Source: Paraglomus occultum
Taxonomy: Eukaryota > Glomeromycota > Glomeromycetes > Paraglomerales > Paraglomeraceae
Direction of reading: 5' to 3'
Length of the DNA stretch: 49,944 bases
Assembly: GCA_910592205.1 (NCBI GenBank)
Contig: CAJVPJ010000065.1
Span: 1 to 49,944, forward strand
The position numbers and the translations under genes were made by a program. Shown here in pieces: positions 35,385 to 45,404 of the stretch. Each line of letters begins with the position of its first letter. Within the stretch, counting starts at the first letter, position 1. The notes beneath the pieces are model-generated. The model had not been told where the DNA came from. It searched no databases and was given only the letters and a program-made list of their open reading frames with translations.

Positions 35385-36203
35385 ATGCGCTTGATGGTAT
35401 TCGAGTATTTTAATACAACGAAATTAAGCCCTGAAGAGATAATGCGGCCCAGATTAGACCAACTTTGGGCGTATCGTGTCAGCGGAATGGTTCGAGATGT
35501 GTTCAGGTTGGCTGAAGGACGAGGAGTAGTATACATGTTGGAGACCGCGGGTTTGGATGAAGCGAGAGAAATAATTGGCTCTCTGATACTTAACACAGTA
35601 AGTATCGAACTGCGCCTGCATCGACTGGATGTCGAAGCAAACACTGACTTTTTTTTTTCATGGTCATAAACAAATTTAGGGTCTTCCATCCACTTTCGAA
35701 TTCTATATCCTCAACGAATACCGGGGATGGCAACGGCTGTTTCATTGTGATGATAAAGAGGTTAAGGACAGGCTCAATAGTCCATTACCAATTTTATCGA
35801 ATGGTCCGAAACAGTTTGTATTGGGCATTGCTAGATTCAATGAGAACTTTACTGGAGAAGCATACGCTCGTTTAGCAAAGGAACAATCAATTGCAGCATG
35901 GCGCCTCTATATGGTGAGCATAAAAAAACCACGTGAAGACTTATCCCATGTAATATATATTTCAAAGCATATTTGATTTTTCTGCGCTTGACATTCCATT
36001 TTCTGCGAGAATTTTTATAGTCGGGTGTATTGACCGAAATATCTGCAATTCCGGCTCCTCTGGGTGTATATGTTAAGCTTTTAGTCAAAGACGTCGAGGA
36101 AGCCAAGGAATATTTCAAAGTATTTCCATTCGATGAAGCTGGAATGATCACATGGACTTTTTTTCAAATACAGCCCTTTGATTTTTGGATTATGTTGATG
36201 TGA
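35385..36203 (+). CDS. Tandem dimeric alpha-beta barrel protein (muconolactone isomerase/YCII-like), 209 aa, 3 exons
   Basis: Exons 35385-35597, 35680-35913 and 36021-36203 (213 + 234 + 183 nt, all in phase 0) give 209 aa. The protein has two copies of the same fold. Copy 1 (residues about 1-95) has PRLDQLWAYRVSGMVRDVFR, GVVYMLETAGLDEAREIIGS and FEFYILNEYRGW. Copy 2 (about 110-209) has ARLAKEQSIAAWRLYMSGVL, LGVYVKLLVKDVEEAKEYFK and TWTFFQIQPFDFW. Each repeats the order helix, SG turn, beta strand, D-EA helix, closing strand typical of muconolactone isomerase or YCII-like ferredoxin folds, which normally dimerise through two subunits; here both are in one chain. No catalytic residues can be assigned, so the substrate is unknown; a small hydrophobic or aromatic ligand is a guess. 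Start Met matches the beginning of the first strand. Confidence 0.8.
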
Positions 36204-36628
36204 TTAGGAATAGCCTGTTCAAAAGACATGTAAAATATAATACGTTCATGCCATTAATAATGAATGCTATTGGACATTGAATATTTTGACAGACAATGAA
36301 CGTTTAAGCATTAGTGCAAGAATCACGAGGTCACTATTGCACTATCGTTATAAAACTGACACGTTACAACCATCAATGAAAAAAACAACAACTGATATCC
36401 AACGACAGCACGGGTGCTTGCTCTCGGTTATTGTTTGATTGAAACAACAACATATTCGAATCACGTGATAATACTAGTAACTATTAGTGTTACGCATGGA
36501 GACCAACGTTTTCCGTTTATGCCTTCATAAAATCAATAACGTTTACAACAGTATTAATACGAAACACTGTTAAATGTCCCACAATTAACAGCAATCCCCC
36601 ATTTATAACATTGGCGCTCATATATGGC
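36204..36628. other. Intergenic, convergent gene ends
   Basis: About 425 bp between convergent 3' ends of the barrel gene and the F-box gene. Nothing recognisable. Confidence 0.45.
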
Positions 36629-38772
36629 TCATCTATGGTCGTCAGGCGAAGTGGACCGATAAGTAAACTATACAAACACAACAACGCAATTAGATAACAA
36701 AACTTCACCCGCGCATACTTTACAATGTAATTTTCTTAATAATGTAATCTTGCACTTTTGCTTACCTCCAAAAGTCTATCCTCTAATCTACATGAAAGGC
36801 ATTTTACATCCATTCCATGTCTTTTCACATATTCGGTTATCGCATCCGTATATGGCTTAATGTCAAGTGTGTGATCGAAACAGTGCACTGTCATATTACT
36901 CAAGAACGCTCTGCACTTTTGAAAAAATTTGCTCAATCCAGCTGCACTCACAGCCCAATTCGTTACTATTACCATCTCTCTCATTTTCAACGGCACTATA
37001 TCTCCCACTTCCCCAATCATGTCGCTCGCATTTAAGAATCCGGTCCAACTATTTAAATCTCCATAAAGTCGCACGACTTCCAATTGATGACAATTTCGTA
37101 ACAACATTGGTAACTTGTGTATACCGTCGCGCTGCACTGTTACTTCAAATACGGTCACATTATGACAGTACTCAGCCACGCCGCTAACTATATCTGGAGA
37201 ATGTTCGTGTATTCCGCCAAGACATATCTCCCGTAGTGACGAATGAGATCGACGGAATACTTCAATAAACGAATAAGTAGGCGCGAATGTGTAGGTAAAG
37301 TCCAAATATGCAAGATTAGGGAAGGTGGTGTTTTTGATTGAAGCAAACATTTCGTCTGTCAAGAATCCGCACTGATTCATTCTTAAGGTATCAATATGAA
37401 CACAAGATGATATTGGCTTCAATGAGTCATCGTTCGGGAAATGGCATGATGAGAATTGTAGACTCTTCAATGTCAATTCACTTGATTTCAGTGCTGATAG
37501 TATACGAGACGGATCACTTAAACAACGGGAAAGAAGAAAATACTCAAGACCCCGCTGCTTGGAGAGCAGGGTTGCCAGCGCTGATGATGCGTCTTTTCCG
37601 TAGTCAATTCCATCTGCGGTGAGAATCTTGAGATCTTTGCAAATAGATGCCATCCCGGTGAATATTTGCTGTTTATCATAGTCACCACTACATTCTGATA
37701 ATATTAGAAATGTGATTAGTATAATAAAGGATAGGTAATAGACGCGGTAAACCGTATGAATGATTAACGTAAAAATGACAGAGTACGGATGTGGTTACAC
37801 CGAAAATTTTCTTTTGGTCCTGCTCACTAAACCTGTTGATACCATACATAATAATTGTTTGGTCACAAGACGCCACGTCCCATTCATTGCCCACGTTTTT
37901 AGACTCATTAATCCATAGCCTCGGACATGCAAAATATTAGATTAAACCACCGTCACTCATATTTGCTCTTTTTTTTTTCGTGCACACTCACCAAACGCAG
38001 CTAGATTAGCCAAACACTCGCTCGCTCCGGGGAAATCAGGAATCGACAAAAATTCGACGGGGATACGGAACAATGCCTTCTCCATCTGCTCTTTCAGAGG
38101 CAATGTCTCCAGATGTAAGCACCCGAATGATTTGCAACTACTAACAAACAACTTGCATAGTTCCTTTGCCAACAAAGCCTTTCCGTAAGCTTCGTTCGCA
38201 CCCTCATCCTCCGCGTCTGCTCGTCTCCTACATATCGGCCTTTTATCGGCATTCTCGCTGTCAATGTCGCCTCCGCATCCGCATCCGTTTTCACATCCAT
38301 TCGCACATGCCCCATCTCCTATTTGATTTGAGCGGATTATCATATAGTCGCTTTGATCGTTTACACTATTCCACCATGCGCATATGCATTCGTATAATAT
38401 TGAGTAATCCATCTGACGTAAGTAGCATGGATAGTCGAAAAATGGTTGTTGTTTCTTATTATTATTCTTTTGTCGACGTATTATTCCACATGATGCTAAT
38501 GACTCTTCGGTGAGAAATGGAAGATATGCTGGTATTATGCGAGGATTCGTCTTTGATAATTCAAGATGAAGCGTTTGTCGCCACAGTATAGGGACTATGC
38601 TTCTGCACCAATGACGGCATACTAATACACCCGAATGTAGAGATGGAATATCTTCATATAGATATGCGAATATCTTTTGTATGCATTCGGTTGGGAGAAA
38701 GTGTGTCGTTGCCGATGTAGAGTTTGTTGCTTTGTCGTTGAAATTTGTGTCGTGAATTGGATTTAATGTCAT
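36629..38772 (-). CDS. F-box protein with leucine-rich-repeat-like C-terminal region (about 580 aa)
   Basis: Probable substrate receptor of an SCF ubiquitin ligase. Exon 1 is 38772-37992 and starts MTLNPIHDTN. The F-box is at about residues 26-70 (LPTECIQKIFAYLYEDIPSL, then VCRHWCRSIVPILWRQTLHL). A Cys/Gly-rich insert (GACANGCENGCGCGGD) lies at about 154-169. Exon 2 starts at 37694 after a 297-nt intron (split codon G|AA) and encodes irregular LRR-like units (SLQFSSCHFPNDDSLKPISS, HIDTLRMNQCGFLTDEMFAS, FPNLAYLDFTYTFAPTYSF). Two C termini are possible: unspliced to a TAA at 36736-36738, giving 579 aa, or a strong GTAAGC donor after 36766 joined to 36667-36629, giving 582 aa ending FTYRSTSPDDHR. 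I favour the spliced form because of donor strength and phase. F-box families are large in Glomeromycotina. Confidence 0.85.
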
Positions 38773-39369
38773 TGTTAAATAAATTATAAATAGCCAATAT
38801 CGAATACTAATATGAACGTCTATATTTGTGCATTGATTATTAATGTCCGTTTTATTGCAGTTTGTGTTATCTATTTTTTTTTCCTTGATCAGAGTGAGAG
38901 AGAAAAGAGGTTGAAATAGAATGGAAAAAGTGGATTGCTTATGCAGCTGCATTCCACGTGATTGTAAATACAATAGCCTAGCACAATAAGATCGAGAATA
39001 CCAAAATAGGATATCTTGGAATATGAGTTAACTCACCGAGTGAAATTACAACCAATACGGAGGTAAATTAGGTACGTTACACGAGTATGTGTTGTAATTT
39101 GACAATATTACCCAAACTATATTGTCTGTAGATCGTGTTACAGCTTGTAAACGTGATCGGAAAGTTAAATATGTCCATATTAATATTAATTAAAAAGAAG
39201 GAATGTCGAACAACCCGAACCTTATGTGGAGGATTGTCATACTCTGTCATTCTGTAGTTTTGACGTTTGCCGCATTGTTGTCTGCTGTCTTGATGGGGTT
39301 TAATAACGTTTCTCTGCCATCAATTTTGAAATTCTCTTGACATCCTAATATATTTATTTTCATCCAAAA
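38773..39369. other. Intergenic, F-box gene promoter side
   Basis: About 600 bp upstream of the F-box start. The F-box frame stays open upstream to another Met at 38973, but residues before MTLNPIHD are low-complexity, so the later start is preferred. Nothing else is recognisable. Confidence 0.4.
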
Positions 39370-39633
39370 ATGGGCTATTTATCTGCACGTTTAAATAAAT
39401 GGCATGCTGGTTCAAGATTCTTGGCAACACATGATCGTGATTATCGGATGGGTACACAGGACAATATGATCGCCGTTATGGTACTTTCGCTTACTTTAAT
39501 TAATTTATGCCTGACCTTGTTATAGCTAAACTCTTCGTCTTCGCTCCCATTTGTAACATTTTCTTCTTCTGAAATCACATCGATTGATGGTTCTAGTTGT
39601 TACAATAGCAAATTCAAAGCATCACAGCATTAA
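39370..39633 (+). CDS. Possible small gene (72 aa spliced, or 51 aa unspliced with hydrophobic tail)
   Basis: Not recognised. The ATG at 39370 opens MGYLSARLNKWHAGSRFLAT then HDRDYRMGTQDNMIAVM. Two readings compete. Unspliced, it continues VLSLTLINLCLTLL to a TAG at 39523-39525, giving 51 aa with a C-terminal membrane-like segment. Spliced, GTACTT after 39480 and TTATAG before 39526 remove a 45-nt intron containing a CTGAC branch-like site; the frame stays open for 35 more codons of Ser-rich sequence to a TAA at 39631-39633. The start is protein-like, with basic and aromatic residues. The intron is shorter than others in the window, which argues for caution. Confidence 0.4.
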
Positions 39634-41122
39634 TATTAATATGATACTTATCGAAATTTGATAGCAATATCGAAGTATGTATTATAAGATATATATTATT
39701 CATTTTATAAAAATATGTGATGTGCTAATATTTGTAATAAATCTTTTGTTTAAGGCAGCTTTGGTTTCTTCAACCGAGCTGCTGGCAGGCCCATAGTCAT
39801 TTATTACTTACTGTACTAGTGACATATTCGGTTTAGTACGGTTTATTTCTATAGTTATGTCCTGTCATTTAAATGACTATATCAGATGTCAGACATTTAA
39901 TGAAGGACAGAGAAAACTTGTCCGCGTCTTTATCAATTGCCATTTATTATAATTATCGATATCAAATCTCGTTATATCACGATTCGGAAAGAGGGAACAT
40001 CAAAAGTCAAGCAATATTCTTTTGATAGTGAGAATTTTGTTATCAACTAGGATTGTAATGACTATACACTCGGTAAAGAAAAATCCTATTTGGGTCTGGA
40101 GACGAATACGCTCTCAAAAGAATCAACCGGCAACTGCCTAGACCTACAGAATTTACATAATGTGCTTACTAAAGTATACCCGCAATCTGGTTGACAAACT
40201 TTCTGACACGATAAAGGCATAATTTTTAAACTGGTTGTATTTGGCCCTAGTACTATTAACATGTGGATGTACAGAGTTGAATGAACGACATAATTGATAG
40301 CAAGACTGGAGTATCCCTGAACTTGAGATCGTGTACACAAGACAAGTTTACAACATATTGAAGCATTTGATTGAAAAGTTACTTTATTAGTTTAAAAAAT
40401 TTACGGAAAACGTTAAATAAGGTATTCTCCAAACGTTAGGAAACCTGACTATTACAAATTGTGTATGATTGATTGAAATCAAATAGAGTTTTGCACGTAC
40501 AAGCCAATGAGATATGGTAAATTGAACACCTGTGTTATTACTAAGCGTTATCTCGTACGCGTTATCTCGTAACCGTTAACCATGATCATTTAATTACACG
40601 AACTACGATACTGTAAGCTGAGTTGTAAGTAAAAAGTTTCTTTTTGTGAAAAAAGTCTCGGCCAGAAGGGGCGGTTTACGTCACGAATAATTAGTTCACA
40701 CACTTTTGACTATATGGTCGTTTTATTGTGATAAAAGCTTCTCACCTGATTCGAAATACTGTACAGCAACATAATTTATAAAAATACTTTTACATCGAAC
40801 AAACGTCGACTTTATTTTGTGTAATGTTTCTATTGTGAGCAATGCGCCGAAGAAAGTCTGGCTAGAAACACGCTGTCACGACTATTGTATAAATGGATTG
40901 TTAAGAATTCGTTATGTACTTACAAATATTATATTTCAACAATACAATTACTCTATATTTGGCTGATATCCATTTATAGGAAATGTAACGTCCATTGTGT
41001 TGATTATCCGAGTTTGATGTCAACACTTGCTCAATGAATATTAAGGCATAAAAACATAAGAGGCAGACAGTTAGAAAACGTGATTGCACGAACCAGGATA
41101 TGGCTAAATGAAGAACGAGGCT
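39634..41122. other. Intergenic
   Basis: About 1.5 kb. A 50-codon + strand frame near 39873 (MTISDVRHLMKDRENLSASL and onward) and overlapping - strand frames at 40086-40340 lack support. Nothing recognisable. Confidence 0.45.
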
Positions 41123-41721
41123 TTAAAATTTGTTGCAGCATAATAAAGGCTTAGAACACATAGTAATAGATAATCCTGGAAATCTCAATTCGAGAATTTC
41201 ATTTGTCAGACTTTGTGATTGATAATACAGGATGACGCCTTTCCCAATTTCTCTTGCGACCTTCGTAGTCAATGTTGTCTTCCCGGTTCCGTGTTTACCA
41301 CAAACAACATGGTAATACGAATAATTTTGAACCGGCTGAAAAATTTTCTTGAGGTGTTCTGTAACTTCAGGCCGAAAAATGAGCTCATTATCCGCCGTTT
41401 CCGTCTCCGGTTGAGTACCTTTTTCCAAGGTTTTGTTGACGCGTTGCTCATTAGATAGGGTCACCCACCCAAGGTAAATAAGGTCCCCCCTACCAGGAAG
41501 ATCACACCGCCATTCCACAAAAGTCCCAACAGCCCTTTCGCAGTCTTCTTCCAGGTGATGGAACCTAAATAGGTTAGTACTGGCCATTTCTTCTTCCAGG
41601 CGAGGAAGGCAGACTTCGATTTTTCAGATTCATTAAGAGCAGGATTTGTAAAAGTTGAGTTTTTAACGCAAACTGAGGGAATAAGACTTGACGTGTAACG
41701 AAGCGAGATGGTAAAACGCTC
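41123..41721 (-). pseudogene. N-terminal half of a Crinkler-like P-loop NTPase, frameshifted and truncated
   Basis: Read from high to low coordinates. A good acceptor (TTTTATAG) precedes 41721, and one frame runs to 41461: an extracellular-looking start, AFLAWKKKWPVLTY, then a hydrophobic segment LLGLLWNGGVIFLVGGTLFT. A frame change near 41470 is needed to continue into LSNEQRVNKTLEKGTQ, FRPEVTEHLKKIFQPVQN and the Walker A motif VCGKHGTGKTTLT (about 41275-41310), followed by GKGVI. After that the sequence loses any resemblance to the family and ends. In Crinkler-type NTPases of Glomeromycotina, as I recall them, a membrane-like segment and this P-loop are followed by a Walker B region; that part is found on the opposite strand at 42978-43936. 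The oomycete-type LFLAK header was not seen. Confidence 0.7.
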
Positions 41722-41942
41722 CTATAAAAGCACCAAGTAATATTGGAGGAAGACATTTGTGCTGGTTAATTTCAAAATATCATCGATCACAACATCACGC
41801 GATTATCATGGAAAATGATTGCCATAAGAGTGAGACAAATATGGGTTAGCGTAGATTTTATTTCGCCCGGTTCGCGATATTTTTTTCGTCACAAATTTAA
41901 ATAAATCTACAAATATATAAAACACATACAGTAATATTAAGT

Positions 41943-42846
41943 ATGCCGTCCGAACTAGATTTACTCAGACAAGAAAATGCAAAACTTATGGGTGAGACCG
42001 CTTCGCTCTTGGCTAAGGAAGCAGGGCTTATGGCCATAATCATGGAGTTAGAGCAGATCGCCAAAGCTTAAAGCCAGAGTCGCGAAATTGGAACAGACTG
42101 CAGAGGAAAATGACGAGCTTAAGGCTAGAATTGCGAAATTGGAACAGAAGCGGTTACAAAATGTTATTTCTTCGGATAGCCGTCCATCCAACTCCTCGTC
42201 CATATCGCCAGAAGATAAAGAGGTCGATGATTTTGTGGATTTGAAAGTTAAAGAAAGGGTTAGCAACGAGATAAGAGAGAAAAAAGCTTCAGCGCAAATT
42301 TGCTGAAAACCGAGCCCAAGACTTATTGCATTTTCATGAAATTACATCCAGAGATATGGAGTCACGACCCCAAGTTAATCATAATACAAAAACCGTTCCC
42401 TCAGGGAACGATCAAAGTCATGTAGTTTTAACTGAGTCACCTTCGTTGCAAACTGAAGTGTCTGAATTAGAACAGGACGATAAAATTGATAAAAACCAAA
42501 TTGTTGAACAAGGTTTAATACAGGAATTGCATTTACCTACTAAAGAAAACGATAGCTCTATCAAAACCAGCAACTCTGGCGACAAATCAGGGAATATGTC
42601 TTCGGAGGAATCGATGATTGTTTCCTTTGAAAAATTTCCAACATTTGTCTCACTTATTTAAAACAGCAATCAAAGCAAGACAGCAGGAAATCTTAAACCG
42701 GTATTATTATTCTCTTGAATTCGAAAATAAAGGTTCGTCATATTACAGCCGATGGTGAAACCAAAGATAAAACGGCTAGAACAATGATTTACAAAGAAAT
42801 GAAACCGTTTCTTCCTAATACAACAGTTTGCTTGCGAATAGCATAG
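41943..42846 (+). pseudogene. Coiled-coil multicopy-family protein, broken by at least four frameshifts
   Basis: Starts MPSELDLLRQENAKLMGETA at 41943. A frame change near 42060 leads to heptad-like coiled coil (LKARVAKLEQTAEENDELKA). A further change in an A-run at about 42280 leads to ENRAQDLLHFHEITSRD and a long Ser/Gln/Asp-rich linker to about 42640. Another joins to HLFKTAIKARQQEILNRYYY, and one more at about 42733 joins to VRHITADGETKDKTARTM and YKEMKPFLPNTT. The order of parts matches a coiled-coil family that I recall as highly multicopy in Rhizophagus irregularis; this is memory, not a search. Each break is one or two bases, so decay is recent or includes sequencing error in homopolymers. 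It lies between two oppositely oriented halves of a Crinkler-like gene. Confidence 0.7.
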
Positions 42847-42977
42847 TAGACGTCGTCAATTTGACTTGACTCTATGTCAGTGATTTGCGAGTGAGGTATC
42901 CATACAACCTTATTTACAGAGGATCGAATTAACTCGTCAATTGCTTCAATTGCTTGATTGACTAAAGACAAGTTTCT

Positions 42978-43936
42978 ATGAACTTTGAACAATTCCTTTA
43001 CGAAGCCCTCAAGCACCAACAGTTTTTCAAGCTTGGGGAGATTATCAGAAATATTTATCAAGATATAGAGCCTTCGGATCAAAAGTTGTTCTTGTTCATT
43101 CACTTAGACGAGATTCAGAAAATCGTGAGTTCCGATTGGCATGGTCCTAATGAACGAAAGAAACCCAGCCTTCCAGGAAAAAACCTTTCTGCTCAAGATC
43201 CTCCCACGGAATCTGGATTATCCCTACTCAAAGATATTCTGTTCCATCTTGGAACCGCATGACTGACCGCACTAGTGGAACTTACGTGCAGACGTTCGTA
43301 TCTGGAACGGCGCGAAGAGCCGTAGTTGAAGCGGCAGAGCCCACAGGTTACCATATCCATCCCCTGAGCTGTATTACCATGGCATCTCGCATGGAAATCA
43401 TTGAGTATTTCATGGATACATATATTAAAGATTCTATATGGAAGAAGAAACTTTGGATTTTTGAGCTACTACTACTATCTGATACTGGCGGCCTGCCGCG
43501 TGCAATCCAGTACTTATTGGACGAATTTTTCGGGACCTATTTCCAATCTATTAAAGAGTTTTGTCAAACTCTTTCACTAGCTGACTATAAAAATGATATC
43601 TTCCCACAAGTAGCAACCAGGCTCAACACACAATACCATGTTAAAAATTTTGCATATCATAATCAAAAACTCGTTTCCCAGCTCATTTACCAATGTATCA
43701 ACTCAACTCCATTTGATAGGAGAGAGTGGCCAAGTAGTAACCCTTCCAGAACTTATGAAGACCTAGAACAGGAAACACATGTGATTCTGGTGAATCACAA
43801 TGCGTTCAATGGAGACACAAGAGTGAAAATTGAAATCCTATTTTTCTTCATTTATTTGTACAACAAGGTGACTCAACAAATCAATGGCACCTTAGTAATA
43901 TCCCATAACATTCTGTTGGCAAGAACAAGTTTATAA
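42978..43936 (+). pseudogene. C-terminal half of a Crinkler-like P-loop NTPase, one frameshift
   Basis: The frame from 42978 reads MNFEQFLYEALKHQQFFKLG and reaches the Walker B-type motif LFLFIHLDEIQKI, then LLKDILFHLGTA and a stop at 43260-43262. The overlapping second frame from 43259 continues TSGTYVQTFVSGTARR (sensor-like SGT), HIHPLSCITMASRMEIIEYF, LLLLSDTGGLPRAIQYLLDE (the DTGGLPRA motif typical of this group), then a helical region and FFFIYLYNKVTQQ to 43936. The two frames overlap by four bases, so a single small indel separates them. Walker A is absent here and present on the other strand at 41.3 kb. The group assignment rests on recalled family motifs. The last about 20 residues may be non-native sequence read past the family end. 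Confidence 0.7.
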
Positions 43937-44450
43937 GGAATTTGATCAGGTGTTAACTGCACTGTCACATGGGATACTGAATGTTCATTTTATATAGATG
44001 TAAGGGACTTTGAGGTATGTAACATGTATATAATTATAATTTATTATAATTTTGTAGAATTGAAACCTTTACCTTGGTATTGGTATATTCTTTCAGAGTG
44101 ATCAGTTGTTAGTTGTTGCAGCATCTCTAACACCAGTTTACAGTTAGATATGTACTGATTTTTGCTTATAGACAGTTGGTATGTTATGCAACATATGGGG
44201 CAGACTGCAACAAAACCAGACAAAGTGAACATTTTATTATGTGACATAAATGTGAGGCTGATGTGGCTGAAAGTTAACTAATTTGACTAATAACAATTTG
44301 AAAGCATAACTTATTATTATGGACTTGTTAATTTTAATGCTCACTTTATTATACCAATGTGAGGATTATAAACCATAACAGGATTAATGTATATAGGATT
44401 ATCTCTATATAAAAATAAAGTATATGAAACTAATTTACATCAAATCGACC
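43937..44450. other. Spacer
   Basis: About 510 bp of AT-rich DNA. A 67-codon - strand frame (44044-44247) has no support. Nothing recognisable. Confidence 0.4.
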
Positions 44451-44684
44451 ATGGAACCCAAGAATTACAGCACTATTGGAAGCATTTTAAAAAAAGCTTA
44501 AGGAGAAAAGATTACTCCATATGTTTTTAAAACGAATAACACCAAAATTTTTGAAAAATATCTAGATCAAGAAAAAATTACTTATGAAATTTATTAAGAG
44601 GAACGGAAAATCATAACTACTAAACGAGCATTAAAACCAACACATGATGAACCAAGAAAGAAACAAAAATTAGAAGAAACGTAA
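44451..44684 (+). pseudogene. Unidentified lysine-rich ORF interrupted by two TAA codons
   Basis: A single frame of 78 codons from ATG to TAA is coding-like throughout but has two internal TAA stops. It reads MEPKNYSTIGSILKKA, stop, GEKITPYVFKTNNTKIFEKY, then LDQEKITYEIY, stop, EERKIITTKRALKP and a basic tail DEPRKKQKLEET. Both stops could be former CAA (Gln) codons changed by C-to-T. The frame is not shifted, so decay is by point mutation only. The sequence is hydrophilic and rich in Lys and Thr; no domain is recognised. It lies just before a cluster of repeat-associated ORFs, which suggests a mobile or multicopy origin. Confidence 0.5.
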
Positions 44685-44700
44685 GGGAAATAAATTTAAA

Positions 44701-44970
44701 CTAACGTAAAAGCTTCTCGCCAACCTCGAACGACCTATCAACGGAAGTTCGTTCCTTATTGATAAAAACTTCTCGAGCGCACTCGTTAAAGCGTTGATCA
44801 TATTTCGCTACTTTGACACAATTGCAATCAAAAGTCGAAATATAAAAATAATTCAATTTTTTGTAAACAGAAATTTTATTATTTTGATTATTGAATGTGC
44901 GCGCTCTTGAAAATATAAACAATACTAAATGCACCAGAGTGATTGCATGGGAGGAAAATACTCGGACCAA
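44701..44970 (-). CDS. Doubtful ORF (89 codons) starting inside an inverted repeat
   Basis: Not recognised. It starts MVRVFSSHAITLVHLVLFIF (hydrophobic) and ends KERTSVDRSFEVGEKLLR. The C-terminal third looks more protein-like than the rest. Its ATG lies within the 44931-45010 inverted repeat, so it may be chance reading of repeat DNA. Confidence 0.2.
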   Translation of the reverse strand: MVRVFSSHAITLVHLVLFIFSRARTFNNQNNKISVYKKLNYFYISTFDCNCVKVAKYDQRFNECAREVFINKERTSVDRSFEVGEKLLR

Positions 44971-45010
44971 AGCTATTTGTGAGTAACCTATTCTTTGGTC
45001 ACTCTGGTGC
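44931..45010. repeat. 12-bp perfect inverted repeat with 56-bp loop
   Basis: GCACCAGAGTGA at 44931-44942 is mirrored by TCACTCTGGTGC at 44999-45010. Inside, ACCAAAG (44974-44980) pairs with CTTTGGT (44993-44999), extending possible hairpin pairing. Such a structure could mark a transposon end or target remnant, or fold in RNA. It lies between a dead ORF and a lysine-rich ORF. Confidence 0.8.
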
Positions 45011-45015
45011 GAAAT

Positions 45016-45396
45016 CTAAATATTGTTACCATTTTTACCATTGGTATTATTAATAATGAAATCACTATCGTCTATGTCTTGATTTTCATCCTCGCCATCG
45101 TCGTTTACGGTTTTCTTCTTTTCCTCCTCAATCCAACATCGAATTGCCATAATAGATGTCTTCCGCGGAGTTGTTTTTCGTAGGTAAAAGTTTCTTATTG
45201 TAGAAACAGCAATGTTCTTTCCTTCACCGAGTAACTTATGGATTTCAAGCACCATTTTGTTAAATAAAACTTTTGAATCCGATTTAATTCTTTTTTCGTA
45301 CAATAGGATTAAATCATTCCACAAGTTTTCGATTTCTGGTGGATAGTCACGTTGGCCAATTTGTCTGGCAGACTTAGGTTTTTTCTTCGACTCCAT
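45016..45396 (-). CDS. Lysine-rich helical protein with acidic Asn-rich tail (126 aa)
   Basis: Single ORF with no intron seen. The N terminus is basic (MESKKKPKSARQIGQRDYPP), followed by a helical core (IENLWNDLILLYEKRIKSDS, KVLFNKMVLEIHKLLGEGKN), then IAVSTIRNFYLRKTTPRKTS and AIRCWIEEEKKK, and an acidic Asn-rich tail ending NGKNGNNI. The core could be a small DNA-binding helical domain; the segment IAVSTIRNFYLRKTTPRKTS resembles the recognition-helix pattern of a helix-turn-helix, but this is inference. Sequences of this type are, from memory, repeated in Rhizophagus genomes. The frame is also open upstream of the Met (ERPAAYQKIDELINL), so translation may start further upstream or be joined to the membrane ORF at 45405-45521 by a frame change. 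Confidence 0.6.
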   Translation of the reverse strand: MESKKKPKSARQIGQRDYPPEIENLWNDLILLYEKRIKSDSKVLFNKMVLEIHKLLGEGKNIAVSTIRNFYLRKTTPRKTSIMAIRCWIEEEKKKTVNDDGEDENQDIDDSDFIINNTNGKNGNNI

Positions 45397-45404
45397 TAAA
45401 TTGA

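Noticed and set aside
37695..37991. Open frame inside the F-box gene intron
   Set aside because: Not in phase with flanking exons through usable splice sites; treated as intron.
42789..43103. 104-codon - strand ORF (ends VVLGRNGFISL)
   Set aside because: Antisense to the coiled-coil pseudogene's YKEMKPFLPNTT and to the Crinkler-like Walker B region, both of which fit their families better; its protein-like look keeps slight doubt.
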